This document shows positions 54,855 to 64,000 of a stretch of 64,000 nucleotides of DNA, piece after piece (within the stretch, counting starts at the first letter, position 1; each line of letters begins with the position of its first letter). The translations under genes were made by a program, and so were the position numbers. Origin of the DNA: Elusimicrobiota bacterium (GTDB lineage: Bacteria; Elusimicrobiota; Elusimicrobia; JACQPE01). Below the pieces are notes generated by a model. That model did no database searches and was not told where the DNA came from. It saw nothing but the letters and a program-made list of their open reading frames with translations. The stretch covers positions 156,807-220,806 of the forward strand of contig JACPAN010000015.1 of the NCBI GenBank assembly GCA_016180815.1. Reading direction: 5' to 3'.

Positions 54855-57800
54855 CTACCTCACCACCGAGAACCTGCCCGCTTTCTTCAATGTCTGCCCT
54901 TCTTTCTGAGTTGTGACAACGTAAAGATAAACATCCGTGGGCAAATGCCGATCCAGGGTATGCTCATAGGCGTACTTGATCCCTGTTCCTCTATCCACAA
55001 TGCCCGGCTGCCCGGACAATGACGATTCCGCGACCAACTCCCCGGCCATGTCATAAACCCTGATCTGGGCCCCATCCGCCAAGCCTGATTCGATATGAAG
55101 CGTGGGTCTTTGCCCGGACACCGCAGGATTGGGGAAGGCGTAAATCTCCCCAAGTTTAAAGGCAGGGTCAGGGCCAAATTGCGAAGGCGCGGATGCCAGG
55201 CTTGCCGTCTTCTTCGAGCCTTCATCATCGTTGCCGGCATTGTTTTGATTGTTCCCCTCTTTAGGCGGCAATAGACCATCGGTTTCATAGAGAATGGGAT
55301 TGCCTTTGATTGAGGCAGAGGCAAAATAAGCATGCCCGGCCAAGCGGACATTGCCGTCTATTTCTGCTGAGGACAAGGGTGCATAGACAAAGACTGCAGC
55401 CTCAACATTGCCTTTGGCTAAAAATATCTCTGAGGAATCGGAAAATATAAGAAGGTTTGAGGCTTTATCGGTTTTGTTGATGAGGGCATTGCCTTCCCAA
55501 GTGACGACTCCGCGCACGAACAGAGCTACGGGGCCTTGGACTTTGATTTCCCCGTTGCCCGTGACCTCCAAGCCGTTGATAAGGTATTGGCCCGTGGTCA
55601 GGGTCAATGTTTGGTCCTTAATGATCAAGGAGCCATTGACCAAATATTGGCTTGGAATCAGATGATTGCTATTGGATTGGCTTACGTTAGCCAGCAGCGC
55701 CGCCAAATCTATCGGGCTTGGCTGAGGGGCCAGAGTTGGATTCACCAGCCGCGACCCTTTGATGGACGCATTGCCGGTCAGCTCTATTTGATCGGTGGTT
55801 CCTGCGGTCAAAATAGCGTCACCCTCGATTGTGGCATTGCCCACAAGGCGTATTGCGGATGCAATGACGCTGGAAACGCTGACGGGGTTGCCGTTGGCGG
55901 TAAACGCGCCCGAGGAAGCGATGCTTCCTTCGATGCGAACATTACCGTCTAAATCCGAGGCTCCTTGACCGGTTACCAAAGCATGCTGCTGCAAAGCCGA
56001 GACATGAAAAATTTTCTTTTGCATAACCCCCGCATTGCCGAGGCGATCCTTGGCCAGGAAGCTTACGGTATGGGTACCTTGGGCTAAAGTGAAGGTGGAG
56101 GAATAAACCGCAAGCGGAGTTTGATCAACACTAAAAAGAATTTCTTTAAGGCCGGAAGCCGCGTTGTTGACCAAGGGGTCCACGGCGCTAAGTGTGATGG
56201 GGGTTTCAGGTGTGATCAGCGTCTCGCTAAAAGCCTGGAAAGACGGTTGACCCACGGCCAGGCTTGTCTCGGGCACGGCATTATCCACCGCCACCTTAAG
56301 GAAGCGGGGCGCTTCTGCATGATCCACCCGGTCCTTGGCAAAATACTCGATCAAATAAACGCCTGGCGCGGGCAAGGTGAAACTGCCGGCATAAACCAAA
56401 AACTCTCCGCCGTTTATTTTGTATTTGATTTCTTTGACCCCGGATGCAACTTCCTGAGACACGGGGTCCTGGGCTGATAGAACAATCCCTGTTTGTCCGG
56501 TGATAAAGGCATCCGTGTCCGAGGGCTGGGCATCGGAAGGATGGTTGGGGAAAGCAGCGGGCCCCGCATAAGAAACCGTTGTTTGAGGAGGCGTTTGATC
56601 AACCGACACCTCGAAGGTTTTAAGGAGTTCTTCATTATCCAGCCGGTCTTTGCTCGCCATCAGCAAAGTTCTTTTGCCTTCGGATAAAGTAAAGCTTGAG
56701 GCAAATACTTCAAACGGCCCGGCATCGATGTTAAATTTCGTTTCTTTAAGCCCTGAAGCCGCGCCGTTGACGATAGGATCAACGGCATCAAGGGAAATCA
56801 AACTATGCGTGGCGATAAACAATGGCCCGCCGATGGCGCCCGGCACATCCCCTATCGCCTTAAATTGTGGTCCTGAGATATGAACCGAGGTCAAGGGATG
56901 GCTGTTATCCACGGCCACGGTCGTCGTTTGAGCCGTTTCCTTGTTGCCGATTACATCCTCGGCAAAAAATTCCAAAGCATACAGCCCGTCCGCTTCCCCG
57001 GAAAGAGTGAAGCTGGAAATAAAGGCCGAGCCTTGGCCGGGATTGGGATTATTGAAAGTAAATCGCCCCGCGGCGTTCATGGAAACTTTCTGGAAGGCGA
57101 CGCCCAGGCCCAAAGCATCTCCGGCTAAAGAAAAATCATCGGTTGAGATCAAGGTTAAAAATGAATTTTGCGTAATAAACACCGGGTCTTGAGCAGACGC
57201 CGGCTCTAATTTGGGCGGCCCGATCATAAGCATGCTTTGAGGCGGCAAAACGTCTCCGATTAAAACTTTAAACACCTGATTGAGTTCATTGCCCACATTG
57301 TCCTTGACTGAAACATTCAAGACATGCGTCCCTGAGCCCAAAGCAATGCTGAACTCAAGCCCAGTAACGGAAATGGTCGAGCCGCCATCCAAGCTGTACG
57401 CAATACCGGTAAGATCGATTCCCGACGCTGCCAAATTGTTTAAAGGATCATTGATGATCACCTGCACGGTGGCTAAAGGAGCCAGTACGGCAATGCCGCC
57501 GTCAATAGAAATAAATGGCTGTTGTGAGAAAAGAACGGCTCTCGGAGGAGTATTATCCGTGGCTAATGACGCGCTTTTAATGGGTTCCGTGTTATGGGCA
57601 AGGTCAAAACTTCTAAATTGAATGCTGTGGAATCCTTCGGCGGGGAAACTGAGGCTTGAGCCCGCGATATAGGGATTAAAGGGCAGGGCTGTGCTGTCGA
57701 TTCTGAATTCTGTGCCCAAAACTCCTGATCCCGCTAAACGGCCCAAAGGCGGATCGCGGGCCGACAATATATGAGCTGTTTTACTGGAGATAAAGACTTG

Positions 57801-58229
57801 GCCTGACAATGAGACGAATTTCCGGCCTTCCAATAAATCTAAAGAAGTAATGGGGGCAACTTCATCTTGAAGGAACACGGCGTATAAAGAAAGATGCGTT
57901 ATAGGCAAAATGAACAGATTATTGGCCGTATCCGGCCCGATATCCGCCACCAACTCCCACATGAAAAGCCCCGCATCAAAGCGATACACCCTTAATTCTT
58001 GCTCCAAGGCCTCGCTGCCTAAATCCTGATAGCGAAAGTTGAGCGTCGCGCCGCCGGGTAGACTGGGATCAGGGCTTAATATGTCGAATAAATTGCTCAC
58101 CAAAATCAACCCCTGGACCGCTGCCGCGCTGGTGGCAATGGCCACGGCCGGATTGACGGTTACAGTGGAAACGTGGTGGATCGTAATGCCGGGAACTTGA
58201 GAAGCCAGGGCAAGTTCGGGCTCGCCCGC
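54855..58229 (-). pseudogene. Giant surface protein, downstream part after an apparent frameshift
   Basis: The frame is open from about 58229 down to 54855; a GTG at 58145 would give 1096 residues. It holds repeated Ig-like units with a TPPxTxxxxGPxF/DNxxPxTS motif (about five copies, residues 190-720), a bactofilin-like beta-helix (about 720-960: LDGNVRIEGSIAS, IELTGNASIKGS), a linker, and a C-terminal sorting-like domain (GEIYAFPNPAVSGQRPTL ... YDMAGELVAES). It has no signal peptide of its own. Its upstream codons (GEPELALASQVPGITIHH) continue the protein of the gene at 58160 if one G is restored at 58229-58231. The intact protein would be about 1,960 residues and extracellular. Confidence 0.7.
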
Positions 58230-58304
58230 CCTATATTGGATAAGGATTCATTAAACAGCTCGTCAAAAGCTTTGATTGCAAAGAAATACGTGGCTCCATC
58301 GCTT

Positions 58305-58323
58305 AAATTTGAAATTTCAAATT
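58305..58323. repeat. AT-rich palindromic motif (copy 1)
   Basis: AAATTTGAAATTTCAAATT, an imperfect palindrome, encodes FEISNL in the fibronectin-type domain. Related motifs occur at 59387-59403 and 59703-59740 in the same gene. Similar AT-rich palindromes are often intergenic repeats in candidate-phylum genomes; this is from memory. Confidence 0.45.
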
Positions 58324-59702
58324 CTTGATTCCCCGGTGCAGCAATAGGCGATGGGGGATTGGCCGCTTTAACGCCTTGGGTAAAGTTCTCCGCAGAAAGG
58401 GCAAAACTCGCAAAACGGATATCGTAATTCATAACCGTGCCCACAGCCGCGTCATCCCCCGGAGCGCTCCAAGCAAGCCGGACGCTTCCTTCGCCCTGAG
58501 GCTGGGCTAAAAGATCGGTTATGGCGCTTGGCGAAACCGGGTCGATGCCCGCAAAATATCCGGTATAAAGGCGATTGCCCCCTGAGGCCAAATACCCTGT
58601 TGTGCTGATCGAAGAGTCCGGCCCTGGCCCGATTTCCCCGATGGCGATTTCCATTTGCGATTGTCCGATGGCTTCACTGAAACCTCCGCCTGAGTTGCTG
58701 GACAATCTCGCCAACCTTGCGCTTCTCTGGGCCGTGTCGATCAATACACCTTGATTGAACCCGAATCCATCCAAGCTGATATTGACGTTTTCCTCGCCCT
58801 GGGCCACGGTTCCGGTATCCACAAACACTTGGGCCGCCGATGACGTGCTTAAAACAAGAAAAACGGTTTGACCGTTGATGGTAACCGTGGCCATGGTCAC
58901 GCCTGGATTGGTGACGGAAATGGCAATGGGCTTGGCCACATCCACCACGCCAAAAATATCCTGGGGAATAAACACATTGGCCGGTGTCGTGAAATTTCCG
59001 GTTTGAGATGTTGTTATCAACCCTGTTTTGTTGATCGCGGTAATTCTGAAGTAAATCACAGCCGGAGACAAGACCGAGCAATCGATGAAGACTCCGTGCG
59101 TTCTTGTTGAAACGCCGACGGTCTTGGTTTTGGTCAAACCCGCAGGAAAAGCGCTGTTTGTTGAATATTCCACCAAGGCCGTTGTCCGGTCATCCGTGGT
59201 CCATACGATTTGCGCGAAATTAGAAGCGATCAAGGGCACTTGGATATTGAAAATGATGGGAGACGAGGCATCAAAAAACGCCCCGGCCTTGGCCGGTGTT
59301 GTGCCCAACGGCGCATCCTCAAAGTTTCCGGCAATATCCTTGGCCTGCGTGTAAAACTCGTAATTGCCGTCTTGTAATCCGGGAATCTCAAATATGAAAT
59401 TCCCCGTGGTCCCAAGAATCTCAAGACCTGTTTGCTGCCAATCCCCAAGTATCCCGTCGTCGTTATTATCCCGCCTAAACCACAAAAATGTCCGGTCCAT
59501 GCCGCTACCCACCGTGCCATTTTGATCGAAAGACGTGAAGCTCACGGGGATCGGCCCCACAGAAAAAGTGGACGCCGATACCGCCGCGGTTGACTGGGGT
59601 TTTAAATCATCGAATCTCAAATTGACGATTTGAGCCGTTGCATGGTCCGTATTGCCGACATTGTCCTGAAGCCAGACGTACAGCGGATTGCTGCCGTTGA
59701 CT

Positions 59703-59740
59703 AAATTTTCAAATATCAAATTTTGAAATATGAAATTTTG
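59703..59740. repeat. AT-rich tandem/palindromic motif (copy 2)
   Basis: A run of AAATTTTCAAATATCAAA followed by TTTTGAAATATGAAATTTTG encodes the repetitive peptide QNFIFQNLIFENL. It is an inverted arrangement of TTCAAAT/ATTTGAA units and stands out from the GC-richer gene around it. Confidence 0.45.
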
Positions 59741-60820
59741 CGACGAACTCCCAGCCACAAACATCCCGTCCGATCCAAACCCCGGCACAGCCCCCACCTT
59801 AAAGAACGCCCCGGCCACCCCGGAGGCGTCATCCGATCCCGACAAAGTCACCGTAAAAGTTGAGATGTTCCTCCAGGGAGAGGGGTTGCTCCCGTCGGCC
59901 AGCAGGTTTGAAGGGGTCCCTGGAGCCTGAGCATCCACAATAAAGCTGCTGATTTTGACGGACTCGGCATTGCCCGCATTATCCGAACTGCCAAAAACTA
60001 TAAAGTGATTGCCGGGGGACGAAACGGTAAATGTTCCGACAAATGCATCTAACAGGTTGACATCCGAGACCTGTTGATCGAGCTTGAACCCGGTAAAAGC
60101 GACCTCTGAGGTCACGGCATCCACGACAATAGCGTCGATGCCTTCCAAATTGAGCGCCGTTGACGAAGAAATGAATAGAGCGCCCTGGCTGTCCATAAAC
60201 GTCGGGCCGATGAATGAAAGCGCGGTGTCCGGGGGCTCTTTGTCGGGGGATAGAGAGCCGTTGAAAGTGTTACCTTGCTCATCCCGCAGTTCTGCACTTG
60301 AGGTTTTAAAGCCATTTGATGTCCGCCATTGCCAGACAAGCCGCGAGGCGTTAAGATTGGCGCTGCTGGTCTTGATCTCCGCGATAACCTCTCCCTTTGC
60401 CTCATCCAAGGAAAAGGCATTGTTCACCTCAAAGTCCAAGCGAAATTCAACGGATTCTCCTGCGGGGACAACGACGGGATCAATCATTGATGTGGGCAGA
60501 GACGTCAGCCAAGGCGGCGCGCTTAAAAGAACAAACCGAACGTCTTCCAGCGCAGTTTGATTGTTTTGCGAGTTGTTGAAGACAACGGAAAAAGAGACGG
60601 TATCGCCGGGCTCAATCACCCCTGGAGTTTGATGTAAAGCCAAGGCCGAGCGCTCGAGCATCAGCATGGCTCCCATAATCAACACCTTCGCGATGTTTCC
60701 CGCGTTCCCTCTCATGGTTATCGCATTGCTCCTATTGCATTCCGATACGTTCGCGAACTATCATGTTCGCTACATCCTCCCGGTTCGACAGCATTGTTTG
60801 ATTACCCATGAAAAATCTTT

Positions 60821-61708
60821 TTATTTCTTTTTTGGCTTCTCCGATTCTTTGAGTCTTTTAAACAGATAAAGCGCATTAAGCCGAACCAGGGCATCGGCTT
60901 CCTCCGTGAGTTTTCCTGCTTTTACCTCCTGAGAAACGTATTGCTCGATGTTTTGAACGGCCTTTTGAAGTCTGTTGATGTCTTTTGTGTTTAACGTCTT
61001 CAAAAGCTTCTGGATTTCCTTAAGGCCGGCATCTGTTTTGATCCAGCCCAGTTTGCGGGCCTCCTGGGCATCGGCGAGCATCCGGGCGGTCCAGGAACTA
61101 ACCGTGAAAGGCTCGGGGGGGGCGACGGGGGCGATGGTTTTGCCGAGGAATTCGATGCCGGCGCTGTAGGCGGCATCCATTTCATCCCTTGTGCCGGAAA
61201 AGTCATATTGCTCGGGTAAAGAGTAAAAGTCATAATTAGTGCCTTTAGTTATAAACTCTCTGATTCCAGGAGTTTCTTTAGCGCTAATCCTGAAACCTGT
61301 CTGAATCTCTCCAGGTACAAGGAGAACACCAGGACTATTCATGAGGTTCCATGTAGGCCGACCGAATGTCTTCCATGGTTGAGGTCCATAAATACGCATA
61401 GGCTGGATTCGTTCGCCTTGGCTTATCGCTTTTAGATGATTTTCAATATTATGAGCGATTGTTATATGCTTGCTAGAAAAAGGGTGCTCGGCTGGAATTT
61501 TGCGAATGTCAATTGCGAAAACATCTATTCCTAATTCATTTTTTAATGAGTTGGACACAGCGTAAGAATAAAGATACCCTTCCGCCTCCATCGTCACGCT
61601 GGCCCTCACCACCACATCCACCAGCTTCGGCCAAGGCTTGCCAGCCTGGACATCTGTAAACGATGCTGTCAAAAACAACAAAGCCATAATTTTTAATTCT
61701 CTACGCAT
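60821..61708 (-). CDS. Hypothetical exported protein
   Basis: This is a 295-residue protein with signal peptide (MRRELKIMALLFLTASFTDVQA). The mature part begins GKPWPKLVDVVVRASVTMEAEGYLYSYAVSNS, a beta-rich region with no known motif, and ends in a helical Lys/Glu-rich segment (LKEIQKLLKTLNTKDINRLQKAVQNIEQYVSQEVKAGKLTEEADALVRLNAL) of the type often left between repeats. Its start overlaps the end of the LAS-peptidase gene (61693-61708), so the two are coupled. Function is unknown. Confidence 0.55.
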   Translation of the reverse strand: MRRELKIMALLFLTASFTDVQAGKPWPKLVDVVVRASVTMEAEGYLYSYAVSNSLKNELGIDVFAIDIRKIPAEHPFSSKHITIAHNIENHLKAISQGERIQPMRIYGPQPWKTFGRPTWNLMNSPGVLLVPGEIQTGFRISAKETPGIREFITKGTNYDFYSLPEQYDFSGTRDEMDAAYSAGIEFLGKTIAPVAPPEPFTVSSWTARMLADAQEARKLGWIKTDAGLKEIQKLLKTLNTKDINRLQKAVQNIEQYVSQEVKAGKLTEEADALVRLNALYLFKRLKESEKPKKK

Positions 61709-63909
61709 TCCGGTTCTCCTGTTGTTGGATCAATAGGAATATTCCCTGCTTGCTCGCAGGATGTCCCCCACTCTGAGGCGGGGCATTCAAAATGAACGTG
61801 GCATACCTTTTTACCCTCAATAAATGTCTGTTCAACGATTCTGCGGCAATCAATGTTGTTATCCTTGGCCAGCTTGGCAAGGCGGTGGCCCATATTTTTA
61901 ATACGTTCGGGAATCTTTAGACCATCCAAAATTTTTTGCTGAAACCTATCAATATCCACGCTCGTTCCCTTCCTATGGCATTCATGCCCTATCTGCCAGT
62001 TCGCATGGATGTCAAAGAGCCCTCCCTGGGCTAGGCTCATGTCATTGATGCCCACAGTAGCGCTGTTTGAGGACTCGTAGACCTGGGCGAGCTTGGTGAC
62101 TTCGTCGTAAAGGGTTTGAGCGCCGTAATGGTTCTGGGGATGGAATTTATTTTTAAAGCTTATTCTTGGATCATTGCCGGTAATCCGGTAAAACGTCGCA
62201 GCCGCAGAGAGTTCCTGAATATTGATCCCTGTCTCTCGTATGACTATAAAGTCCCTGGCTTGGCGATTGACCTGTTTGATCACGATCATTTCCTGGCCGG
62301 CGATTTCTCCGGCTGTGTATTCGATAATTTCCCCTGGATGGCCCGTGGTTTGACTCAGGGACCCCATGGGCCTTAGCGTGTCGTGCTGGTGGCCGCCGGT
62401 GCCGAACACGGGAAGAAGCTCGGCTGTGAAGGCAACATTGGCGATGCCGAAGACCCTGATTGCGGCTTTGCCGCCCGAGACAGCAGGAATGTTGCCCATG
62501 GCGGGTCTCGCCGGAGTTACGGTTGAGTTTTCAATCGTCAGGGCTAGCCCGTTAAAGTCCGGGTCTGTTTTGTCCCGCCCCTCCGAATCCTTGACGTCCT
62601 GACGTTCGAAGACGTCGGTAGCGGGAGTTTCATTAAAAACGTCTCTTTTTTTGATGGCCGTGATGGTATAAAAGACTTCAGGGCCGGCTTGGCAGGATTC
62701 GCAGCGGGCTTTGACCTTGTAAATACCTGCCGTGTTGCCCAGGGTGAATGAAATTTTGGCGACACCGGTGGCCGTGGTCATGGCGACGCCCAAATTCTGA
62801 GGCGCGCTGCCATCGGCGGCTTCGGTCAGCGTAAAAACGACCTCCAGACCCGCCTCCGGCTTTTGGTCAATGATATTGACCGCTTTTACTTTAATGCCGT
62901 CCAAAAGTTCTCCTCCAACCGGAGCGGCGAAGTCGTTTCGATATTTTTCGAGTTTTGTGGCTTGTTCCCTGGTTTTGGCCGTCGCCGTAAAAGTCACGGA
63001 GTTCGGACTTTGACTGCAATTAGGGCAGGAGGCTTGAACCTTGTAGGTGCCACTGGCCGAACCCAGGGTCAATTCCACGCGGGCCAAACCCTGGCTATCT
63101 GTTTGGGTGCTGGAAACCGATAAGAAAGCATCTGTGCCACCTGACGGAATGTCTGTGATTGAGAAATTTATTATGAATCCAACGGAGGGCTGTCCATCCG
63201 TGCGAACAGCCTTGACAACAAGAGGATTAGGCAATTTCTTGTTGACAATCTGCATCTGATTGTCGCCTACAACGGATTGCAGTTTTGTCGCTTGCCCTTT
63301 ATCCGGCACGATGACTTTAAGGGTAGCCTTGTCTGCGAAGTTTAACGTGCCGAAGCCGAAGTTGCCGGCGGTGCAGGATGGGCCGCCGCTTCTGGTCTGG
63401 GGGCGGATATTGACGCTGACCAAAGGGGGGACCGATTCGGCATCAGGGGTCTTAAGGCTGTAATTGTAGGTGAACGTGTAGGTTCCGGGGATGACCGGGC
63501 TTTGGCCGCCGAAGAAGTTGATTTCTTCGGAGTGCCCGCAGTGATTGCCTTGAGAACTGTGGAAAAAGCACTGGGTTTCCTGGGGCGGGGAACCCGTGGT
63601 GAAGAATTGGGGATTAAAGACAACGGAATTTTCCGGTCCCGTTACATCGGCCCTGGCCTCCCCCTTGGCGCATTCCAGGCAGGAATCATGGCCGTAGCCT
63701 GAGATGATATCCAGGAATTTCCCTTCTTCAAAGCAGGTTTTGGAAAAGCCGCTTAAATCAGCCGTTTCGATCGTTTCTGTGGCCCAAGTCAATGATGCTC
63801 CCATCCCGAGGAAAACCATAGCAAACAGGAGGGCGGTTCTGGCCGCAAGCGGGCCTGAGTTGGTTTGGCCCACGCCAAAAATATCGGTTTCCCTCCCGTT
63901 CCCCATCAT
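61693..63909 (-). CDS. Secreted Ig-like protein with LAS-type (M15-like) peptidase domain
   Basis: This is a 738-residue protein with a signal peptide (ALLFAMVFLGMGASLTWA). Several invasin/Big_1-like domains lie between about 180 and 430 (VRTDGQPSVGFIINFSITDIPSGGTDAFLSVSSTQTDSQGLARVELTLGSASGTYKVQASCPNCS and a repeat ending AGIYKVKARCESC). The C-terminal domain has HRKGTSVDID (His645, Asp652) and CHVHFE (His704, His706), the HxxxxxxD...HxH zinc signature of LAS peptidases such as VanX and MepA, which cut peptidoglycan peptides. It may remodel its own or foreign cell wall. Confidence 0.75.
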   Translation of the reverse strand: MMGNGRETDIFGVGQTNSGPLAARTALLFAMVFLGMGASLTWATETIETADLSGFSKTCFEEGKFLDIISGYGHDSCLECAKGEARADVTGPENSVVFNPQFFTTGSPPQETQCFFHSSQGNHCGHSEEINFFGGQSPVIPGTYTFTYNYSLKTPDAESVPPLVSVNIRPQTRSGGPSCTAGNFGFGTLNFADKATLKVIVPDKGQATKLQSVVGDNQMQIVNKKLPNPLVVKAVRTDGQPSVGFIINFSITDIPSGGTDAFLSVSSTQTDSQGLARVELTLGSASGTYKVQASCPNCSQSPNSVTFTATAKTREQATKLEKYRNDFAAPVGGELLDGIKVKAVNIIDQKPEAGLEVVFTLTEAADGSAPQNLGVAMTTATGVAKISFTLGNTAGIYKVKARCESCQAGPEVFYTITAIKKRDVFNETPATDVFERQDVKDSEGRDKTDPDFNGLALTIENSTVTPARPAMGNIPAVSGGKAAIRVFGIANVAFTAELLPVFGTGGHQHDTLRPMGSLSQTTGHPGEIIEYTAGEIAGQEMIVIKQVNRQARDFIVIRETGINIQELSAAATFYRITGNDPRISFKNKFHPQNHYGAQTLYDEVTKLAQVYESSNSATVGINDMSLAQGGLFDIHANWQIGHECHRKGTSVDIDRFQQKILDGLKIPERIKNMGHRLAKLAKDNNIDCRRIVEQTFIEGKKVCHVHFECPASEWGTSCEQAGNIPIDPTTGEPECVEN

Positions 63910-64000
63910 GGCTTTTCCTTTTTTTCGTTTACATCGCTAATCCTTCGTTCGTTTCATCCCTTTATGCCGAACTCCTATAAGTTGAAATTTAAAACAATGC

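Larger units (their letters stand above)
58160..60715 (-). pseudogene. Giant surface protein, upstream part with signal peptide
   Basis: This is an 851-residue frame with an N-terminal signal (GNIAKVLIMGAMLMLERSALA), beta-sandwich domains with DNAGNAESV and DNVGNTDHA motifs typical of bacterial Ig-like repeats, and a fibronectin type III domain near the end (PSAITDLLAQPQGEGSVRLAWSAPGDD ... YFFAIKAFDELFNESLSNI). After this the frame runs into an unrelated tail (PWLLKFPALRSTTFPL), while the -1 frame continues the expected sequence. I therefore regard 54855-60715 as one gene broken by a single base, in the genome or in the assembly. Confidence 0.7.

Noticed and set aside
1..64000. CRISPR array or defence island
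   Set aside because: No regularly spaced repeats and no cas genes were found; the toxin-antitoxin-type pairs alone do not make a defence island.

Overview
The window looks like a chromosomal segment of an uncultured Gram-negative bacterium. Outer-membrane proteins (a PorV-like barrel and several orphan barrels), many signal peptides, a LysM transglycosylase and lipoprotein-type genes point to a diderm envelope. The mix of bacterial topoisomerase VI, PorV plus sorting-domain-like surface proteins, TIGR02147-like and TRL-like proteins, a tRNA gene without encoded CCA, and AT-rich palindromic repeats would fit Elusimicrobiota or a nearby candidate phylum. That placement is an impression from gene content, not a computed phylogeny. 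Genes are densely packed, with many ATGA/GTGA overlaps. Several frames are broken by one base or by one repeat unit, so some assembly or sequencing error should be considered.

Layout. 1-6.1 kb: 3' end of a FIST gene, a tRNA-Ser(GGA), two TRL-like secreted proteins, a Cdd1-type helix-hairpin-helix protein, orphan secreted proteins (one a zincin whose signal peptide is separated by a tetranucleotide repeat) and a three-gene envelope operon. 6.2-12.4 kb: TypA/BipA, pirin, a GNAT enzyme, TrmL, a Cys-rich membrane peptide and an HtrA-type protease. 12.4-16.9 kb: a TetR regulator with matching operators at its own and the htrA promoter, then top6B-top6A and a methyltransferase-like membrane protein. 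16.9-20.7 kb: two toxin-antitoxin-like modules, each with a long palindrome at its promoter or start, separated by a YeiH-type exporter and a VIT1-type transporter, and followed by a frameshifted remnant. 20.8-28.7 kb: an AT-rich orphan, dienelactone hydrolase, lytic transglycosylase, zincin, EamA transporter, RluA-type pseudouridine synthase, pyruvate kinase and DUF456. 28.75-29.02 kb: a 272-bp non-coding element with perfect 31-bp terminal inverted repeats. 29-34 kb: a TIGR02147-like protein, a cluster of similar two-helix secreted/membrane proteins, SerS and DUF167.

34.2-42.0 kb is the most notable part. It is a tightly coupled minus-strand operon: PiT-family phosphate transporter, an 869-residue PqqD/radical-SAM/ArsM-type methyltransferase fusion, a TIGR04283-type glycosyltransferase, a TIGR04282-type glycosyltransferase fused to DUF3047, a His-rich secreted protein, a 27-residue ORF, a sterol-desaturase-type hydroxylase and a DedA/TVP38 membrane protein. 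Family knowledge links ArsM, TIGR04282 and TIGR04283 to arsenosugar formation, so this may be a variant pathway for an organoarsenic sugar or lipid. An ECF sigma factor with a zinc-finger anti-sigma gene lies divergently next to it.

42-53.6 kb: a second FIST protein, EVE protein, archease-RtcB and an orphan, a secreted M48-like zincin, an aminotransferase, ribosomal S9 and L13, and a cystathionine gamma-lyase/synthase, cystathionine beta-synthase and aspartate-semialdehyde dehydrogenase block. 53.6-64 kb: a 39-residue secreted peptide gene with tandem operator-like sites, a PorV-like barrel, a giant surface protein split in two by an apparent one-base deletion, an orphan secreted protein and an Ig-like/LAS-peptidase surface protein.
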